This document shows positions 53,948-63,127 of a DNA stretch of 64,000 nucleotides, in pieces. A model generated the notes under the pieces. The model did not search any database. It saw nothing but the letters and a program-made list of their open reading frames with translations, and was not told the origin of the DNA. Each line of letters opens with the position of its first letter. Position 1 is the first letter of the stretch. Location of the stretch: positions 62,001 to 126,000 of the forward strand of contig JAJRSE010000051.1 of the NCBI GenBank assembly GCA_024278955.1, read 5' to 3'. Source of the DNA: Planctomycetota bacterium. GTDB taxonomy: Bacteria; Planctomycetota; Planctomycetia; Pirellulales; Lacipirellulaceae. A program made the translations under genes and the position numbers.

Positions 53948-54960
53948 TGAAAATTGTGACCCACAGTTTCGACCTTCCGCTAAAACATGTCTTCACGATC
54001 TCGCGAGAGTCGATTAGCACTCAGCCTTCGCTCGTCGTTGAGCTGACCGACGGCACCCACCGGGGCTTTGGCGAAGCAACCACCAACGCCTACTACGGTG
54101 TCACAATCGACTCGATGTGCAAGTCGCTCGAAGCGGTCCAAGGCCTCGTTGCAGCAACCGAACAAATCGAACCCGAGCCGTTCTGGCAAGCGGCATCGCA
54201 GCTTTTGCCAGACGACCCTTTCGCCCTTTGCGCTCTCGACGAAGCTGCCCACGACCTATGGGGAAAACAGCAAGGAGCCCCGGTTTACCAACTTTGGGGA
54301 CTCGACGCCGCGCAAATTCCAGATTCCTGTTTCACGATCGGAATCGACGAAATTCCGGCCATGGTCCAAAAAATCCAAGAAGTCCCTGGCTGGCCCGTTT
54401 ATAAAATCAAACTCGGAACCGCCCACGACCTCGAGATCATCCGCGAGCTACGCCAACACACCGACGCCGTCTTCCGAGTCGACGCCAACTGCGGTTGGGA
54501 TGCCGAGCAAACCATTCGCAATTCGGTTGAATTGAAAAAACTCAACGTAGAATTCATCGAACAGCCGCTGCCCCGCGAAAATCGCGATGATGCAAAACAT
54601 GCTTTCGAGAACTCCGTGCTACCGATCATTGCCGACGAAAGCTGCATCTCCGAAACCGACGTTGCGCTCTGCCACAACCACTTCCACGGCATTAATATCA
54701 AACTAGTAAAATGCGGCGGGCTCACCCCCGCCAGACGCATGATCGCCGAGGCTCACAAGCTGGACATGAAAGTTATGGTCGGCTGCATGGTCGAGTCGTC
54801 GGTCGGCATTTCCGCGATCGCCCAACTGCTGCCGCTGCTCGACTACGTCGACATGGACGGAGCCGAGCTTATCTCCAAAGACGTCGCCACCGGAGTCAAG
54901 CTCGAACAAGGCCGCTGCCAATTTGCCAGCGAAAACGGAACCGGAGCCCAGCTCCTATGA
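53947..54960 (+). CDS. dgcA: Enolase-superfamily dipeptide epimerase / N-acetyl-D-Glu racemase (DgcA-like)
   Basis: A 337-residue muconate-lactonising-enzyme-like protein. Catalytic Lys-x-Lys is VYKIKLGT; metal ligands are in DANCGWD, EFIEQPLPR and IADESCI; the second Lys lies in NIKLVKCGGLTPARR, and VDMDGAELI closes the barrel. Relatives are L-Ala-D/L-Glu epimerases of peptidoglycan recycling or N-acetyl-D-Glu racemase. GTG start overlaps the dgcN stop. Confidence 0.87.
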   Translation: MKIVTHSFDLPLKHVFTISRESISTQPSLVVELTDGTHRGFGEATTNAYYGVTIDSMCKSLEAVQGLVAATEQIEPEPFWQAASQLLPDDPFALCALDEAAHDLWGKQQGAPVYQLWGLDAAQIPDSCFTIGIDEIPAMVQKIQEVPGWPVYKIKLGTAHDLEIIRELRQHTDAVFRVDANCGWDAEQTIRNSVELKKLNVEFIEQPLPRENRDDAKHAFENSVLPIIADESCISETDVALCHNHFHGINIKLVKCGGLTPARRMIAEAHKLDMKVMVGCMVESSVGISAIAQLLPLLDYVDMDGAELISKDVATGVKLEQGRCQFASENGTGAQLL

Positions 54961-55005
54961 AATTTCCCAAAACACCCCAAGGGCCGTCATGCGATGTCCA
55001 AATTC

Positions 55006-55848
55006 TCAACCGGCAACCTGGGCAGCCGCTTTCTGAGCGATTGCTAGACACTTCCGAATGTCTTCGGTCGGGTCTTCTTCGCTTTCTTCATATTCAATCG
55101 AAAGGCAACCATCGGCAGGAAATCCCACATGAGCCAAAGCGGCAAACACGCCTTCTACATCCAGGTGTCCTTCGCCAAGAATCACACCACGAGTTTTGTC
55201 TTGCATTTCCGCAAAGTCTTTTAGGTGAACACCGTAAAGCCGCTTGCCCAACAGCCGAATCACCTGCACCGCATCTTCGCCCGACCGAATGAAATGCCCC
55301 AAGTCAGCACACGCACCGATACGTTCGTCATAAGGTTCGCAAGCAGTCAGTACGTCGAGAGCTTTGTTGTAACGATGGTTCGGGCCATGATTGTGGATTG
55401 CTATGCGAATGTCAAATTCTTTTACCAGCTTATCAAGGCTCTCAAACGATTCAGGGCTCGGGTCAGCAGACAGACACTTTATGCCGGCTGCTTTGCCAAA
55501 CTCAAAAAGCCGCCGGTTCTTATCATGGTTATCCGAGAAACCATGCACTCCGTGGCCGAGCATCTTCATGCCAGCAGCGCTCATGGTTTTCTTCATCGCA
55601 GTGATTTCCTCGGCAGACGACTTGTCGCTGAAGTGCCCCGAGTAGAACTCCATGTGTTCAAACCCAAGTTCCGCAGAGACTCGAATGGCCTTCTCCACAG
55701 GAAATTTGCGAAATGAATAGCTCTGCACACCAATCGAGAACCCGGGCTGCTTCCCACTCTCTGCTCGACCAAGTCGAGGCATCCCTAAAGTGCAACCAAC
55801 AGCGGCTGTGACGCCTAAAAAACGACGGCGAGACCAGATATGCGACAT
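55006..55848 (-). CDS. Tat-exported sugar phosphate isomerase/epimerase-like protein
   Basis: 280 residues from ATG 55848. Tat signal SRRRFLGVTAAVGCTLGMP. The body is a xylose-isomerase-like TIM barrel (SIGVQSYSFRKFPVEKAIRV, LGFEHMEFYSGHF, RIAIHNHGPNH, GACADLGHFIRSGED, YGVHLKDFAEM). The H-x-K-D and acidic residues of the metal site are present. Tat-exported versions are characteristic of planctomycetes. Substrate unknown. Upstream is an ABC ATPase on the same strand. Confidence 0.85.
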   Translation of the reverse strand: MSHIWSRRRFLGVTAAVGCTLGMPRLGRAESGKQPGFSIGVQSYSFRKFPVEKAIRVSAELGFEHMEFYSGHFSDKSSAEEITAMKKTMSAAGMKMLGHGVHGFSDNHDKNRRLFEFGKAAGIKCLSADPSPESFESLDKLVKEFDIRIAIHNHGPNHRYNKALDVLTACEPYDERIGACADLGHFIRSGEDAVQVIRLLGKRLYGVHLKDFAEMQDKTRGVILGEGHLDVEGVFAALAHVGFPADGCLSIEYEESEEDPTEDIRKCLAIAQKAAAQVAG

Positions 55849-55919
55849 GAAATCCTCGTTATCAATTCGGAAAAAATTACGGGCTACTTTACAAACTTCG
55901 GTTGGTGAACCAGGCGAAC

Positions 55920-57071
55920 TCACACCGGTTGACTCACGAGTGTATTCAGATTGCGACCATAGTAAGTCGACGATTTGGTATCGCCCGCTTCATTGGGCTC
56001 GAAAATATGGATATCCTCAGGCAATGCCCTAACGGCAATTTTGGTGTTTTCTAGAATTGGTGCCGCTGGTGCGCGACATACGAGCCGATTGCCTGAACCT
56101 GTTTGCAAGTAAACGTCCATTGTACTCCCCAAAAGCTCGGACACTTGCACGGTCGCCTCAATGCAGTGGTCGTAGTTGGCTTCAGCAGGATCAAGTAGCT
56201 CAAGGCATTCAGGGCGGATACCTGCCACAACCTGTCGGCGAGCGTTGCCTTGTAACCAGTGCTTTGAACTATCCAAAATTTGCAACCGAGAGTCAACGCC
56301 CACAAACCAAATTTTCCCGTCCGACGGTTCAAGATAGCCCTCGAAAAAGTTCATCGGAGGCATTCCCAAAAATCCCGCAACAAAACGATCGGCCGGAGTC
56401 TGATACGTTGTCAGTGGCGAGTCGGCTTGGCGTATCCAACCGTCGCACATCACGACCACGCGGTCGCCGAGAGTCATTGCCTCTTCTTGATCGTGCGTCA
56501 CATAGATCGTCGTCGTATTCAGTTCGCGATGTAGGCGTTTGATTTCGGCGCGAGTTTCGACACGCAACTTCGCGTCAAGGTTCGAGAGGGGCTCGTCGAA
56601 TAGAAACACCGCAGGCTTCCGCACAATGGCCCGGCCTAGCGCAACACGTTGGCGTTGACCACCGGAAAGGGCTTTGGGTTTGCGTCCTAAGAGTGGTTCT
56701 AATCCCAACATCTGGGCGGCCCAGTTCACCTGTTTTTTGATCTGGTCTTTAGGTACCTTACGCATTTTCAGAGCGAAGGCCATGTTGTCGTAAACGGTCA
56801 TATGTGGATAAAGGGCGTAGTTTTGGAATACCATCGCGATATCGCGGTCGCGAGGGTGTACCTCGTTGACAACTCGGTCGCCAATCTTGAGTGTGCCGCT
56901 TGAAATATTTTCTAACCCGGCGATCATCCTCAAGGTCGTACTCTTTCCACAGCCCGAAGGGCCAACGAGAACAAGAAACTCGCCATCGCGAATTTCCAGG
57001 TCTAGGTCGCGCACCGCGTGGACCTCGCCGGGGTAGACTTTTGAAATACCTTGAAGACTCACGGAAGCCAT
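55920..57071 (-). CDS. ABC sugar transporter ATPase, UgpC/MalK/MsmX type
   Basis: A 383-residue ATPase: Walker A GPSGCGKST, Q-loop VFQNYALYPHMTVYDN, signature ALSGGQRQRVALGRA, Walker B VFLFDEPLSNLDA, switch His in YVTHDQEEAMTLGD, and a C-terminal regulatory domain with oligonucleotide-binding folds. No cognate permease or binding protein is in the window, so it may serve several transporters, as MsmX does. Confidence 0.9.
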   Translation of the reverse strand: MASVSLQGISKVYPGEVHAVRDLDLEIRDGEFLVLVGPSGCGKSTTLRMIAGLENISSGTLKIGDRVVNEVHPRDRDIAMVFQNYALYPHMTVYDNMAFALKMRKVPKDQIKKQVNWAAQMLGLEPLLGRKPKALSGGQRQRVALGRAIVRKPAVFLFDEPLSNLDAKLRVETRAEIKRLHRELNTTTIYVTHDQEEAMTLGDRVVVMCDGWIRQADSPLTTYQTPADRFVAGFLGMPPMNFFEGYLEPSDGKIWFVGVDSRLQILDSSKHWLQGNARRQVVAGIRPECLELLDPAEANYDHCIEATVQVSELLGSTMDVYLQTGSGNRLVCRAPAAPILENTKIAVRALPEDIHIFEPNEAGDTKSSTYYGRNLNTLVSQPV

Positions 57072-57290
57072 AGGATGATTGCACCTGATTTGAAGACGAA
57101 GCTAACTTGCTTCCATTCTAGCCGGGAGCTCCTGGTACAAGCAACTAGGACTTTTTGTGCCAAAATTTCCATTTCGGTATGAAATCACACTGCCTCTTCA
57201 AAGCTCCTCGGTAACAATGGGGGAAAAGACAGACCAATTTACATCCACGTAACGCGGGATAAGTTGAGATGACCTCTTGGGGGATTTTGT

Positions 57291-58073
57291 ATGCATGAGA
57301 CAAAAGATGTGGCCGCGCCAATCGACCAATCTAATTTCCAGCCTCCGCAAAACGGCGTTGCCAGGCAAGCTGGCAAACAGGGCAAGCTTCTCGTTTTCGT
57401 TACGATACTTGCCGGTCTTTTCCTGTCCTTCAAATTCCTCCCTTTGAACGAATACTTAGGTAGCTTTTTTGAAACGATTCAGTCCTTGGGCGTGTGGGGG
57501 CCCGTGATTTTGGCAGGGACCTATATCGTAGCGACCGTGCTGATGGTGCCTGGCACGATTCTTACGCTGGGAGCCGGCTTTGCGTTTGGCCTCACGACGG
57601 GAACGATTGCTGTGTCGGTTGGGAGCGTGTTGGGGGCACTACTCGCATTTCTGGTTGGTCGCAATGTGGCACGCGATTTCGTCGAACAGAAGGTAAGTCA
57701 ATTTCCAAAGTTCGCAGCTGTCGACCATGCGGTAGAGCAAGCGGGATTCAAGATCGTGCTACTCACGCGGCTCTCGCCTGCGTTTCCGTTTAATGTACTG
57801 AACTATTTGTTTAGCGTTACCAAAGTTCGCACTCGCGACTATTTTTTGGCAAGTTGGATTGGCATGATTCCAGGCACTCTCATGTACGTTTACTTTGGAA
57901 CCGCAATCAAGAACCTAGCCGACCTTGCTGCGGGACGCTTTGAAGGTGGCAATAGCCAAAAAATGTTTCTCGGTATTGGTCTGTTGGCAACCGTGGTCGT
58001 CACGGTTTACATCACGCGACTTGCTAGGGCCGCCATGCGAGAGTATGTGCCGAACGAATCGGAAGCAAAGTAG
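57291..58073 (+). CDS. TVP38/TMEM64-type (DedA-like) membrane protein
   Basis: A 260-residue protein with about five to six helices and the SNARE-associated (VTT) domain: VPGTILTLGAGFAFGLTTGT, VGRNVARDFV and LSPAFPFNVLNYLF, DYFLASWIGMIPGTLMY. Such proteins act in lipid scrambling or envelope homeostasis. Followed closely by an FAD-dependent oxidoreductase; fused versions of the two domains exist in other bacteria, supporting a joint function. Confidence 0.88.
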   Translation: MHETKDVAAPIDQSNFQPPQNGVARQAGKQGKLLVFVTILAGLFLSFKFLPLNEYLGSFFETIQSLGVWGPVILAGTYIVATVLMVPGTILTLGAGFAFGLTTGTIAVSVGSVLGALLAFLVGRNVARDFVEQKVSQFPKFAAVDHAVEQAGFKIVLLTRLSPAFPFNVLNYLFSVTKVRTRDYFLASWIGMIPGTLMYVYFGTAIKNLADLAAGRFEGGNSQKMFLGIGLLATVVVTVYITRLARAAMREYVPNESEAK

Positions 58074-58113
58074 GTGAAATTTTTCTGTTTTTCTCCCTGT
58101 GAGACTAAAATCG

Positions 58114-59634
58114 ATGTCAACGCTTATCCAACTTCAGCCGCAAGATGAACACAACTTGAGGCTTGAAGAAAATGTCCACCCTCGCGACTGGAGCAACCCA
58201 ACTCCCACAGGGCGATATAATCTTGTGGTCCTCGGGGCTGGCACGGCGGGACTGGTTGCTGCGGCAGGTGCGGCGGGGCTCGGCGCGAAAGTCGCTCTTA
58301 TTGAACGCGAGCTGATGGGCGGCGATTGCCTGAATGTTGGCTGCGTACCGTCGAAAGCTCTTCTCAGTGCAGCTCGCTCGGTGCGCTCGGTTCGCTATGC
58401 CGAGGAGCTTGGGGTTCAGGTTCCCGAGGGTACCACGGTCGACTTTGCCCGCGTGATGCAGCGAATGCGTCAGTTGCGAGCAGAGATTAGCCCGAACGAT
58501 TCGGCTGCTCGATTTCGCGATTTGGGCATTGATGTTTTTTTAGGCCAAGGGAAGTTTGTCGACCACAACACCGTCGAGGTCGAGGGCCAATGCCTGTCGT
58601 TTAAGAAAGCGGTGATTGCTACCGGGGCACGCGCTTCGGCTCCTTCCATTCCGGGTTTAGATCAAGTTGAATACCTAACGAACGAATCGATCTTTTCTTT
58701 AACTGAGTTGCCGCGGCGGCTGGGCATTATTGGTGCCGGCCCTATTGGCTGCGAACTGGCACAAGCCTTTGCTCTCTTCGGGTCGGAAGTGTTTTTGATC
58801 GAAGCGGCCCACGGCATCTTGCCACGAGAAGACTCTGATGCGGCGGAAATCGTCAATACCTCGATCTTACGCGATGGTGTCAAGCTTTTATGTTGTGGAA
58901 AAAAACTAGAGCTTCAACCGAGAGAAAACGGACAAGTCCGCCTGACGCTCGAATCGCACGATCACAATTACGACGAAACGGTCGACCGATTGCTTGTCGC
59001 CGTGGGTCGCGCACCGAATGTTGAAAACCTTGGGTTGGAAGCCGCCGGTGTCGAGTTCGACAAGCTAGGGGTCAAGGTCAACGACCGATTGCAAACCGCC
59101 AATCCCCATATTTTCGCTGCTGGCGATATCTGCTCGTCTTATAAATTTACTCACGCAGCCGACTTCATGGCCCGGATTGTGATTCAGAATGCGTTATTCA
59201 AAGGCCGTGCAAAAGCCAGTTCGCTCACCATCCCGTGGTCAACCTATACGTCCCCTGAAGTTGCTCATGTGGGCCTCACCGCCCAAGACGCGAAGAGCCA
59301 AGGCATCGCGATTCAGACTTTCACTCAAAATCTGAAGGAGGTTGATCGGGCGATTCTGGAAGGCGAAACCAACGGGTTTGTGAAAGTCCATGTCCGAGCT
59401 GGCAGCGACGAAATCGTCGGTGCCACGATTGTAGCCACCAACGCAGGCGACTTAATTTCGGAGATCACGCTGGCAATGACTTGCGGGCTGGGGCTGAAAA
59501 AAGTTGCAGGAACCATCCATCCTTACCCGACGCAAGCCGAGGCCATTCGCCGAGTCGGCGACCAGTTTAATCGGACGAGGTTAACCCCCTTGGTGAAATC
59601 GCTCTTTCGCAAGTGGCTCCAGTGGACTCGGTAG
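58114..59634 (+). CDS. MerA-like FAD-dependent disulfide oxidoreductase
   Basis: A 506-residue flavoprotein of the pyridine nucleotide-disulfide family: FAD motif LGAGTAGLVAAAGAAGLGA, redox-active GGDCLNVGCVPSKALLS, NAD(P) motif GIIGAGPIGCELAQAFALFG, and dimerisation His-Glu TIHPYPTQAEAI. It lacks the N-terminal HMA domain and the C-terminal vicinal Cys pair of mercuric reductase, so a different thiol or quinone substrate is likely. The ATG at 58114 fits related proteins better than GTG 58099. Confidence 0.88.
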   Translation: MSTLIQLQPQDEHNLRLEENVHPRDWSNPTPTGRYNLVVLGAGTAGLVAAAGAAGLGAKVALIERELMGGDCLNVGCVPSKALLSAARSVRSVRYAEELGVQVPEGTTVDFARVMQRMRQLRAEISPNDSAARFRDLGIDVFLGQGKFVDHNTVEVEGQCLSFKKAVIATGARASAPSIPGLDQVEYLTNESIFSLTELPRRLGIIGAGPIGCELAQAFALFGSEVFLIEAAHGILPREDSDAAEIVNTSILRDGVKLLCCGKKLELQPRENGQVRLTLESHDHNYDETVDRLLVAVGRAPNVENLGLEAAGVEFDKLGVKVNDRLQTANPHIFAAGDICSSYKFTHAADFMARIVIQNALFKGRAKASSLTIPWSTYTSPEVAHVGLTAQDAKSQGIAIQTFTQNLKEVDRAILEGETNGFVKVHVRAGSDEIVGATIVATNAGDLISEITLAMTCGLGLKKVAGTIHPYPTQAEAIRRVGDQFNRTRLTPLVKSLFRKWLQWTR

Positions 59635-59744
59635 TACGACTTCTTCTGATCTGCGCCTCCACTTTTTGGTAAGGAGACACCTGTCCGAAAAATGGCCTTG
59701 GCTTATCAGGCGCATAACTCTCCAATACCGCCTGGAGGAAAACA

Positions 59745-61385
59745 ATGAAAGCGTCTGATCTATTTGTACAAGCTCTCGAAAACGAGAACGTCGAGTATAT
59801 TTTCGGGATTCCTGGTGAGGAAAACCTGGACTTGCTCGACTCGTTGTCACGGTCGAAAATTAAACTCATCCTCACTCGACACGAGCAGGCAGCGGGCTTT
59901 ATGGCCGCGACCTACGGTCGGTTGACCGGCAAGGCGGGCGTTTGTCTTTCGACGCTTGGCCCTGGGGCGACCAATTTAGTTACCGCGGCCGCTTACGCGC
60001 AACTGGGCGGCATGCCGATGCTGATGATCACGGGGCAGAAGCCGATCAAGTCGAGCAAACAAGGGCACTTTCAGATCGTCGATATCGTCGACACGATGCG
60101 CCCATTGACGAAGTACACGCGGCAGATTGTCAGCAGCTCGAACATTCCATCCCGCGTGCGCGAAGCCTTCCGGCTGGCCGAAGAAGAACGGCCTGGAGCC
60201 GTGCACCTGGAGCTTCCCGAGGACATCGCAAGCGAAGAAACCTCGGCAAAACCTCTCCGTGCCAGCTTGGCCCGCCGAGCGACGGCAGAGAAAAAATCGA
60301 TCTTCGCAGCAGTCCAACTCATAAAAAAAGCAAAGCATCCGCTACTCGTCATCGGCGCGGCGGCAAATCGAAAACTTACCAGCCGAATGCTCAAACGGTT
60401 TATTGACCATACTTGTATTCCGTTTGTCACAACCCAAATGGGCAAGGGCGTGGTTGACGAACGCGACCCTCGGTTTTTGGGCAATGCGGCTCTCTCGTCG
60501 GGTGACTTTGTCCACCGGGCCGTGGAACAAGCTGATTTAATCATTAACGTCGGGCACGACGTCATCGAAAAGCCGCCGTTCTTTATGGAAGAGAACGGCG
60601 TGGAAGTAATCCATGTCAATTTCTTTTCTGCTAAAGTCGACCCCGTTTATTTTCCTCAGGTCGAAGTATTGGGCGACATTGCCAATAGTGTTTGGCAAAT
60701 TTGCGAACAACTTGAGGAACAACCGTGCTGGGATTTTTCGTATTTCGACAAAGTTCGTCAAGCTACAGCAGAAAACCACCGCGAAGGTGCCAACGATGCG
60801 CGATTTCCCGTCTACCCGCAACGCTTGGTAGCAGATGTTCGTAAGGTAATGCCTGACGATGGGATCATTGCCCTGGACAATGGCGTCTATAAAATTTGGT
60901 TCGCGAGAAACTACCTGGCACATTCGCCCAATACGGTACTGCTCGACAACGCGCTCGCAACGATGGGGGCCGGTTTGCCCTCGGCCATGGCGGCACGCAT
61001 GGTGTTTCCTGATCGCAAGGTCATGGCTATCTGTGGCGACGGGGGATTCATGATGAATTCTCAGGAACTCGAAACCGCAGTTCGGCTCAACATGCAGCTT
61101 GTGGTGCTGATTTTGCGAGACAATGCCTACGGCATGATCAAATGGAAACAAGCGAATATGGGATTTGAGAATTTCGGACTCGACTATGGAAATCCGGATT
61201 TCGTCAAATACGCAGAGAGCTACGGCGCCCACGGACACCGAGTAGAAAGTGCGGAGCAGCTTGTCCCTCTGCTCGAAAAGTGCAACGACTCGCCAGGCGT
61301 TCACGTGATTGATGTGCAGGTCGACTACAGCGAGAACGATCGGATTCTCAATCACGAAATCCAAGAAAAAAGCCAACTCATTTGA
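59745..61385 (+). CDS. Acetolactate synthase-like ThDP enzyme
   Basis: A 546-residue ThDP enzyme: catalytic Glu in TRHEQAAGFMA, FAD/substrate region YAQLGGMPMLMITGQKPI, and the ThDP motif CGDGGFMMNSQELETAVRLN. Closest by eye to catabolic or IlvB-type acetolactate synthases; no regulatory subunit (ilvN) follows. The next gene is an aldehyde dehydrogenase, so the pair may convert pyruvate-derived intermediates. Exact reaction uncertain. Confidence 0.85.
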   Translation: MKASDLFVQALENENVEYIFGIPGEENLDLLDSLSRSKIKLILTRHEQAAGFMAATYGRLTGKAGVCLSTLGPGATNLVTAAAYAQLGGMPMLMITGQKPIKSSKQGHFQIVDIVDTMRPLTKYTRQIVSSSNIPSRVREAFRLAEEERPGAVHLELPEDIASEETSAKPLRASLARRATAEKKSIFAAVQLIKKAKHPLLVIGAAANRKLTSRMLKRFIDHTCIPFVTTQMGKGVVDERDPRFLGNAALSSGDFVHRAVEQADLIINVGHDVIEKPPFFMEENGVEVIHVNFFSAKVDPVYFPQVEVLGDIANSVWQICEQLEEQPCWDFSYFDKVRQATAENHREGANDARFPVYPQRLVADVRKVMPDDGIIALDNGVYKIWFARNYLAHSPNTVLLDNALATMGAGLPSAMAARMVFPDRKVMAICGDGGFMMNSQELETAVRLNMQLVVLILRDNAYGMIKWKQANMGFENFGLDYGNPDFVKYAESYGAHGHRVESAEQLVPLLEKCNDSPGVHVIDVQVDYSENDRILNHEIQEKSQLI

Positions 61386-61396
61386 AAGCCTGCGTC

Positions 61397-62836
61397 ATGC
61401 TTCAGAAAAGCTATCCTTATTATTTGGCCAACGAGGCTGTCAGCCCGAATACCGATTTGGTGGTGACGGATAAATTTACCGGTGAGCCAGCTACCCGAGT
61501 CGCCATGGCGGATGCCTCGACGATCGACTGCGCCATTGCGTCGGCCGTTGAAGCGACCGAACCGATGCGACGTATGGCTCCCTACGAGCGTCAAGCGGTA
61601 CTCAATCATTGCGTCGATCGGTTTACCGAGCGAGCGGAAGAGCTGGCCTATTCGCTTTGTGTTGAAGCAGGGAAACCTATTAAGGATAGTCGCGGCGAAG
61701 TGTCTCGATTGATCGACACGTTTCGGATCGCTGCGGAGGAATCGGTTCGCATCACCGGCGAAGTGATGAACCTAGAAATTTCGCCTCGGGCACGTGGCTA
61801 TCGGGGGATGTTTCAGCGTGTGCCAATTGGCCCCTGTTCGTTTATTTCGCCGTTCAACTTTCCGCTCAATTTGGCAGCTCACAAAATTGCTCCAGCGCTT
61901 GCGGTCGGGTGCCCTTTTATTTTGAAGCCGGCTAGCCGTACGCCGATTGGTGCGATTGTGATCGGCGAGATACTGGCCGAGACCGATCTGCCGAAGGGGG
62001 CTTTCTCGATTTTGCCATGCCGTCGCGACGGAGCCGACCTTTTTACGACCGACGACCGGCTGAAGCTCCTAAGTTTTACTGGCTCGCCTGGGGTTGGTTG
62101 GGCGTTAAAAGCTCGCGCGGGCAAGAAGCCCGTGGTTCTGGAGTTGGGGGGAAATGCCGCTTGTGTTGTCGATAGCGATGCCGATCTGGATGATGCGGTC
62201 GAGCGAATTGTTGTTGGGGCGTTTTACCAATCGGGGCAAAGCTGCATCGGAGTGCAACGAATTATCATCCACGAGTCGATCTACGATGCCGTGAAAGAGC
62301 GGCTCGTCGCGGCAACGAAGCAGCTTATTGCCGGCGACCCGAAAAATGAAGACACTTTTATTGGCCCGATGATTGCTGTCAGCGAAGCGGAAAGGCTCGA
62401 ATCTTGGGTTACGTCAGCCGTTGACGCCGGTGGCACGTTGCTTTGCGGCGGAAAGCGTGAGGGGGCAATGCTCGACGCGACTCTGCTTGAAGACATTCCC
62501 AAAGACCAAAAACTTTGCACTGAAGAAGCGTTCGGACCGGTCGCGGTGCTCAGTCGGTTTAGCAATTTTGACGAGGCTCTGGCTGAGGTGAACGACAGCC
62601 AGTTTGGCCTGCAAGCGGGCATCTTTACGCGCGACATTTACAAGATTCAACGCGCTTGGGATGAGCTAGAAGTCGGTGGCGTGATTATCGGAGACGTCCC
62701 CTCCTGGCGCGTCGACAATATGCCCTACGGCGGGGTAAAAGATAGCGGCCTGGGGCGTGAGGGCATTCGCTTCGCCATGGAAGACATGACCGAGCTACGG
62801 CACTTGGTGATTCGCACTCCGACAAAAATGCTCTGA
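61397..62836 (+). CDS. NAD(P)-dependent aldehyde dehydrogenase
   Basis: A 479-residue enzyme with nucleotide-binding FILKPASRTPIGA, catalytic Glu in VVLELGGNAACVV and catalytic Cys in FYQSGQSCIGVQR, plus VGGVIIGDVPSWRVDNMPYGG. The ATG at 61397 fits the family better than TTG 61382, which overlaps the stop of the upstream ThDP-enzyme gene. Probably one operon with it. Confidence 0.88.
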   Translation: MLQKSYPYYLANEAVSPNTDLVVTDKFTGEPATRVAMADASTIDCAIASAVEATEPMRRMAPYERQAVLNHCVDRFTERAEELAYSLCVEAGKPIKDSRGEVSRLIDTFRIAAEESVRITGEVMNLEISPRARGYRGMFQRVPIGPCSFISPFNFPLNLAAHKIAPALAVGCPFILKPASRTPIGAIVIGEILAETDLPKGAFSILPCRRDGADLFTTDDRLKLLSFTGSPGVGWALKARAGKKPVVLELGGNAACVVDSDADLDDAVERIVVGAFYQSGQSCIGVQRIIIHESIYDAVKERLVAATKQLIAGDPKNEDTFIGPMIAVSEAERLESWVTSAVDAGGTLLCGGKREGAMLDATLLEDIPKDQKLCTEEAFGPVAVLSRFSNFDEALAEVNDSQFGLQAGIFTRDIYKIQRAWDELEVGGVIIGDVPSWRVDNMPYGGVKDSGLGREGIRFAMEDMTELRHLVIRTPTKML

Positions 62837-62889
62837 CTGCGATAGCCCAAGTGCTAGCAGCGATGTGAAGCTGTAACGGTTCTTCCGGT

Positions 62890-62907
62890 TCTTCACAAAA
62901 TCTTCAC
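62890..62907 (+). promoter_or_regulatory. Pho-box-like direct repeat
   Basis: TCTTCAC, AAAA, TCTTCAC: two 7-bp direct repeats separated by 4 bp (11-bp period), the geometry of PhoB/PhoP boxes. It lies about 220 nt upstream of an OprP-type porin gene. The sequence resembles actinobacterial TTCACC units more than the E. coli CTGTCAT box. Confidence 0.5.
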
Positions 62908-63127
62908 CCAAACTATCGGAATTTTCGGACTAAAGCGTACAACGCGAACTCCACGGCGGTCGATAATATCGCTGGAAGGCATGTAGACCCTACAAGCTAC
63001 ATAAGCCGCTTTAACTAGAGACTCTTACTAGGCGTTAGAAGCCCAACTCTTCTTTCGTTGCCAAGAGCTGCGGAATTTTCAATCACTTCGCAGTAGATTC
63101 TTTATTTATCTGGAGAGACCGTTTCCT

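Noticed and set aside
58114-59634. Mercury resistance operon
   Set aside because: The oxidoreductase lacks HMA and vicinal C-terminal cysteines, and there is no merR, merT or merP.
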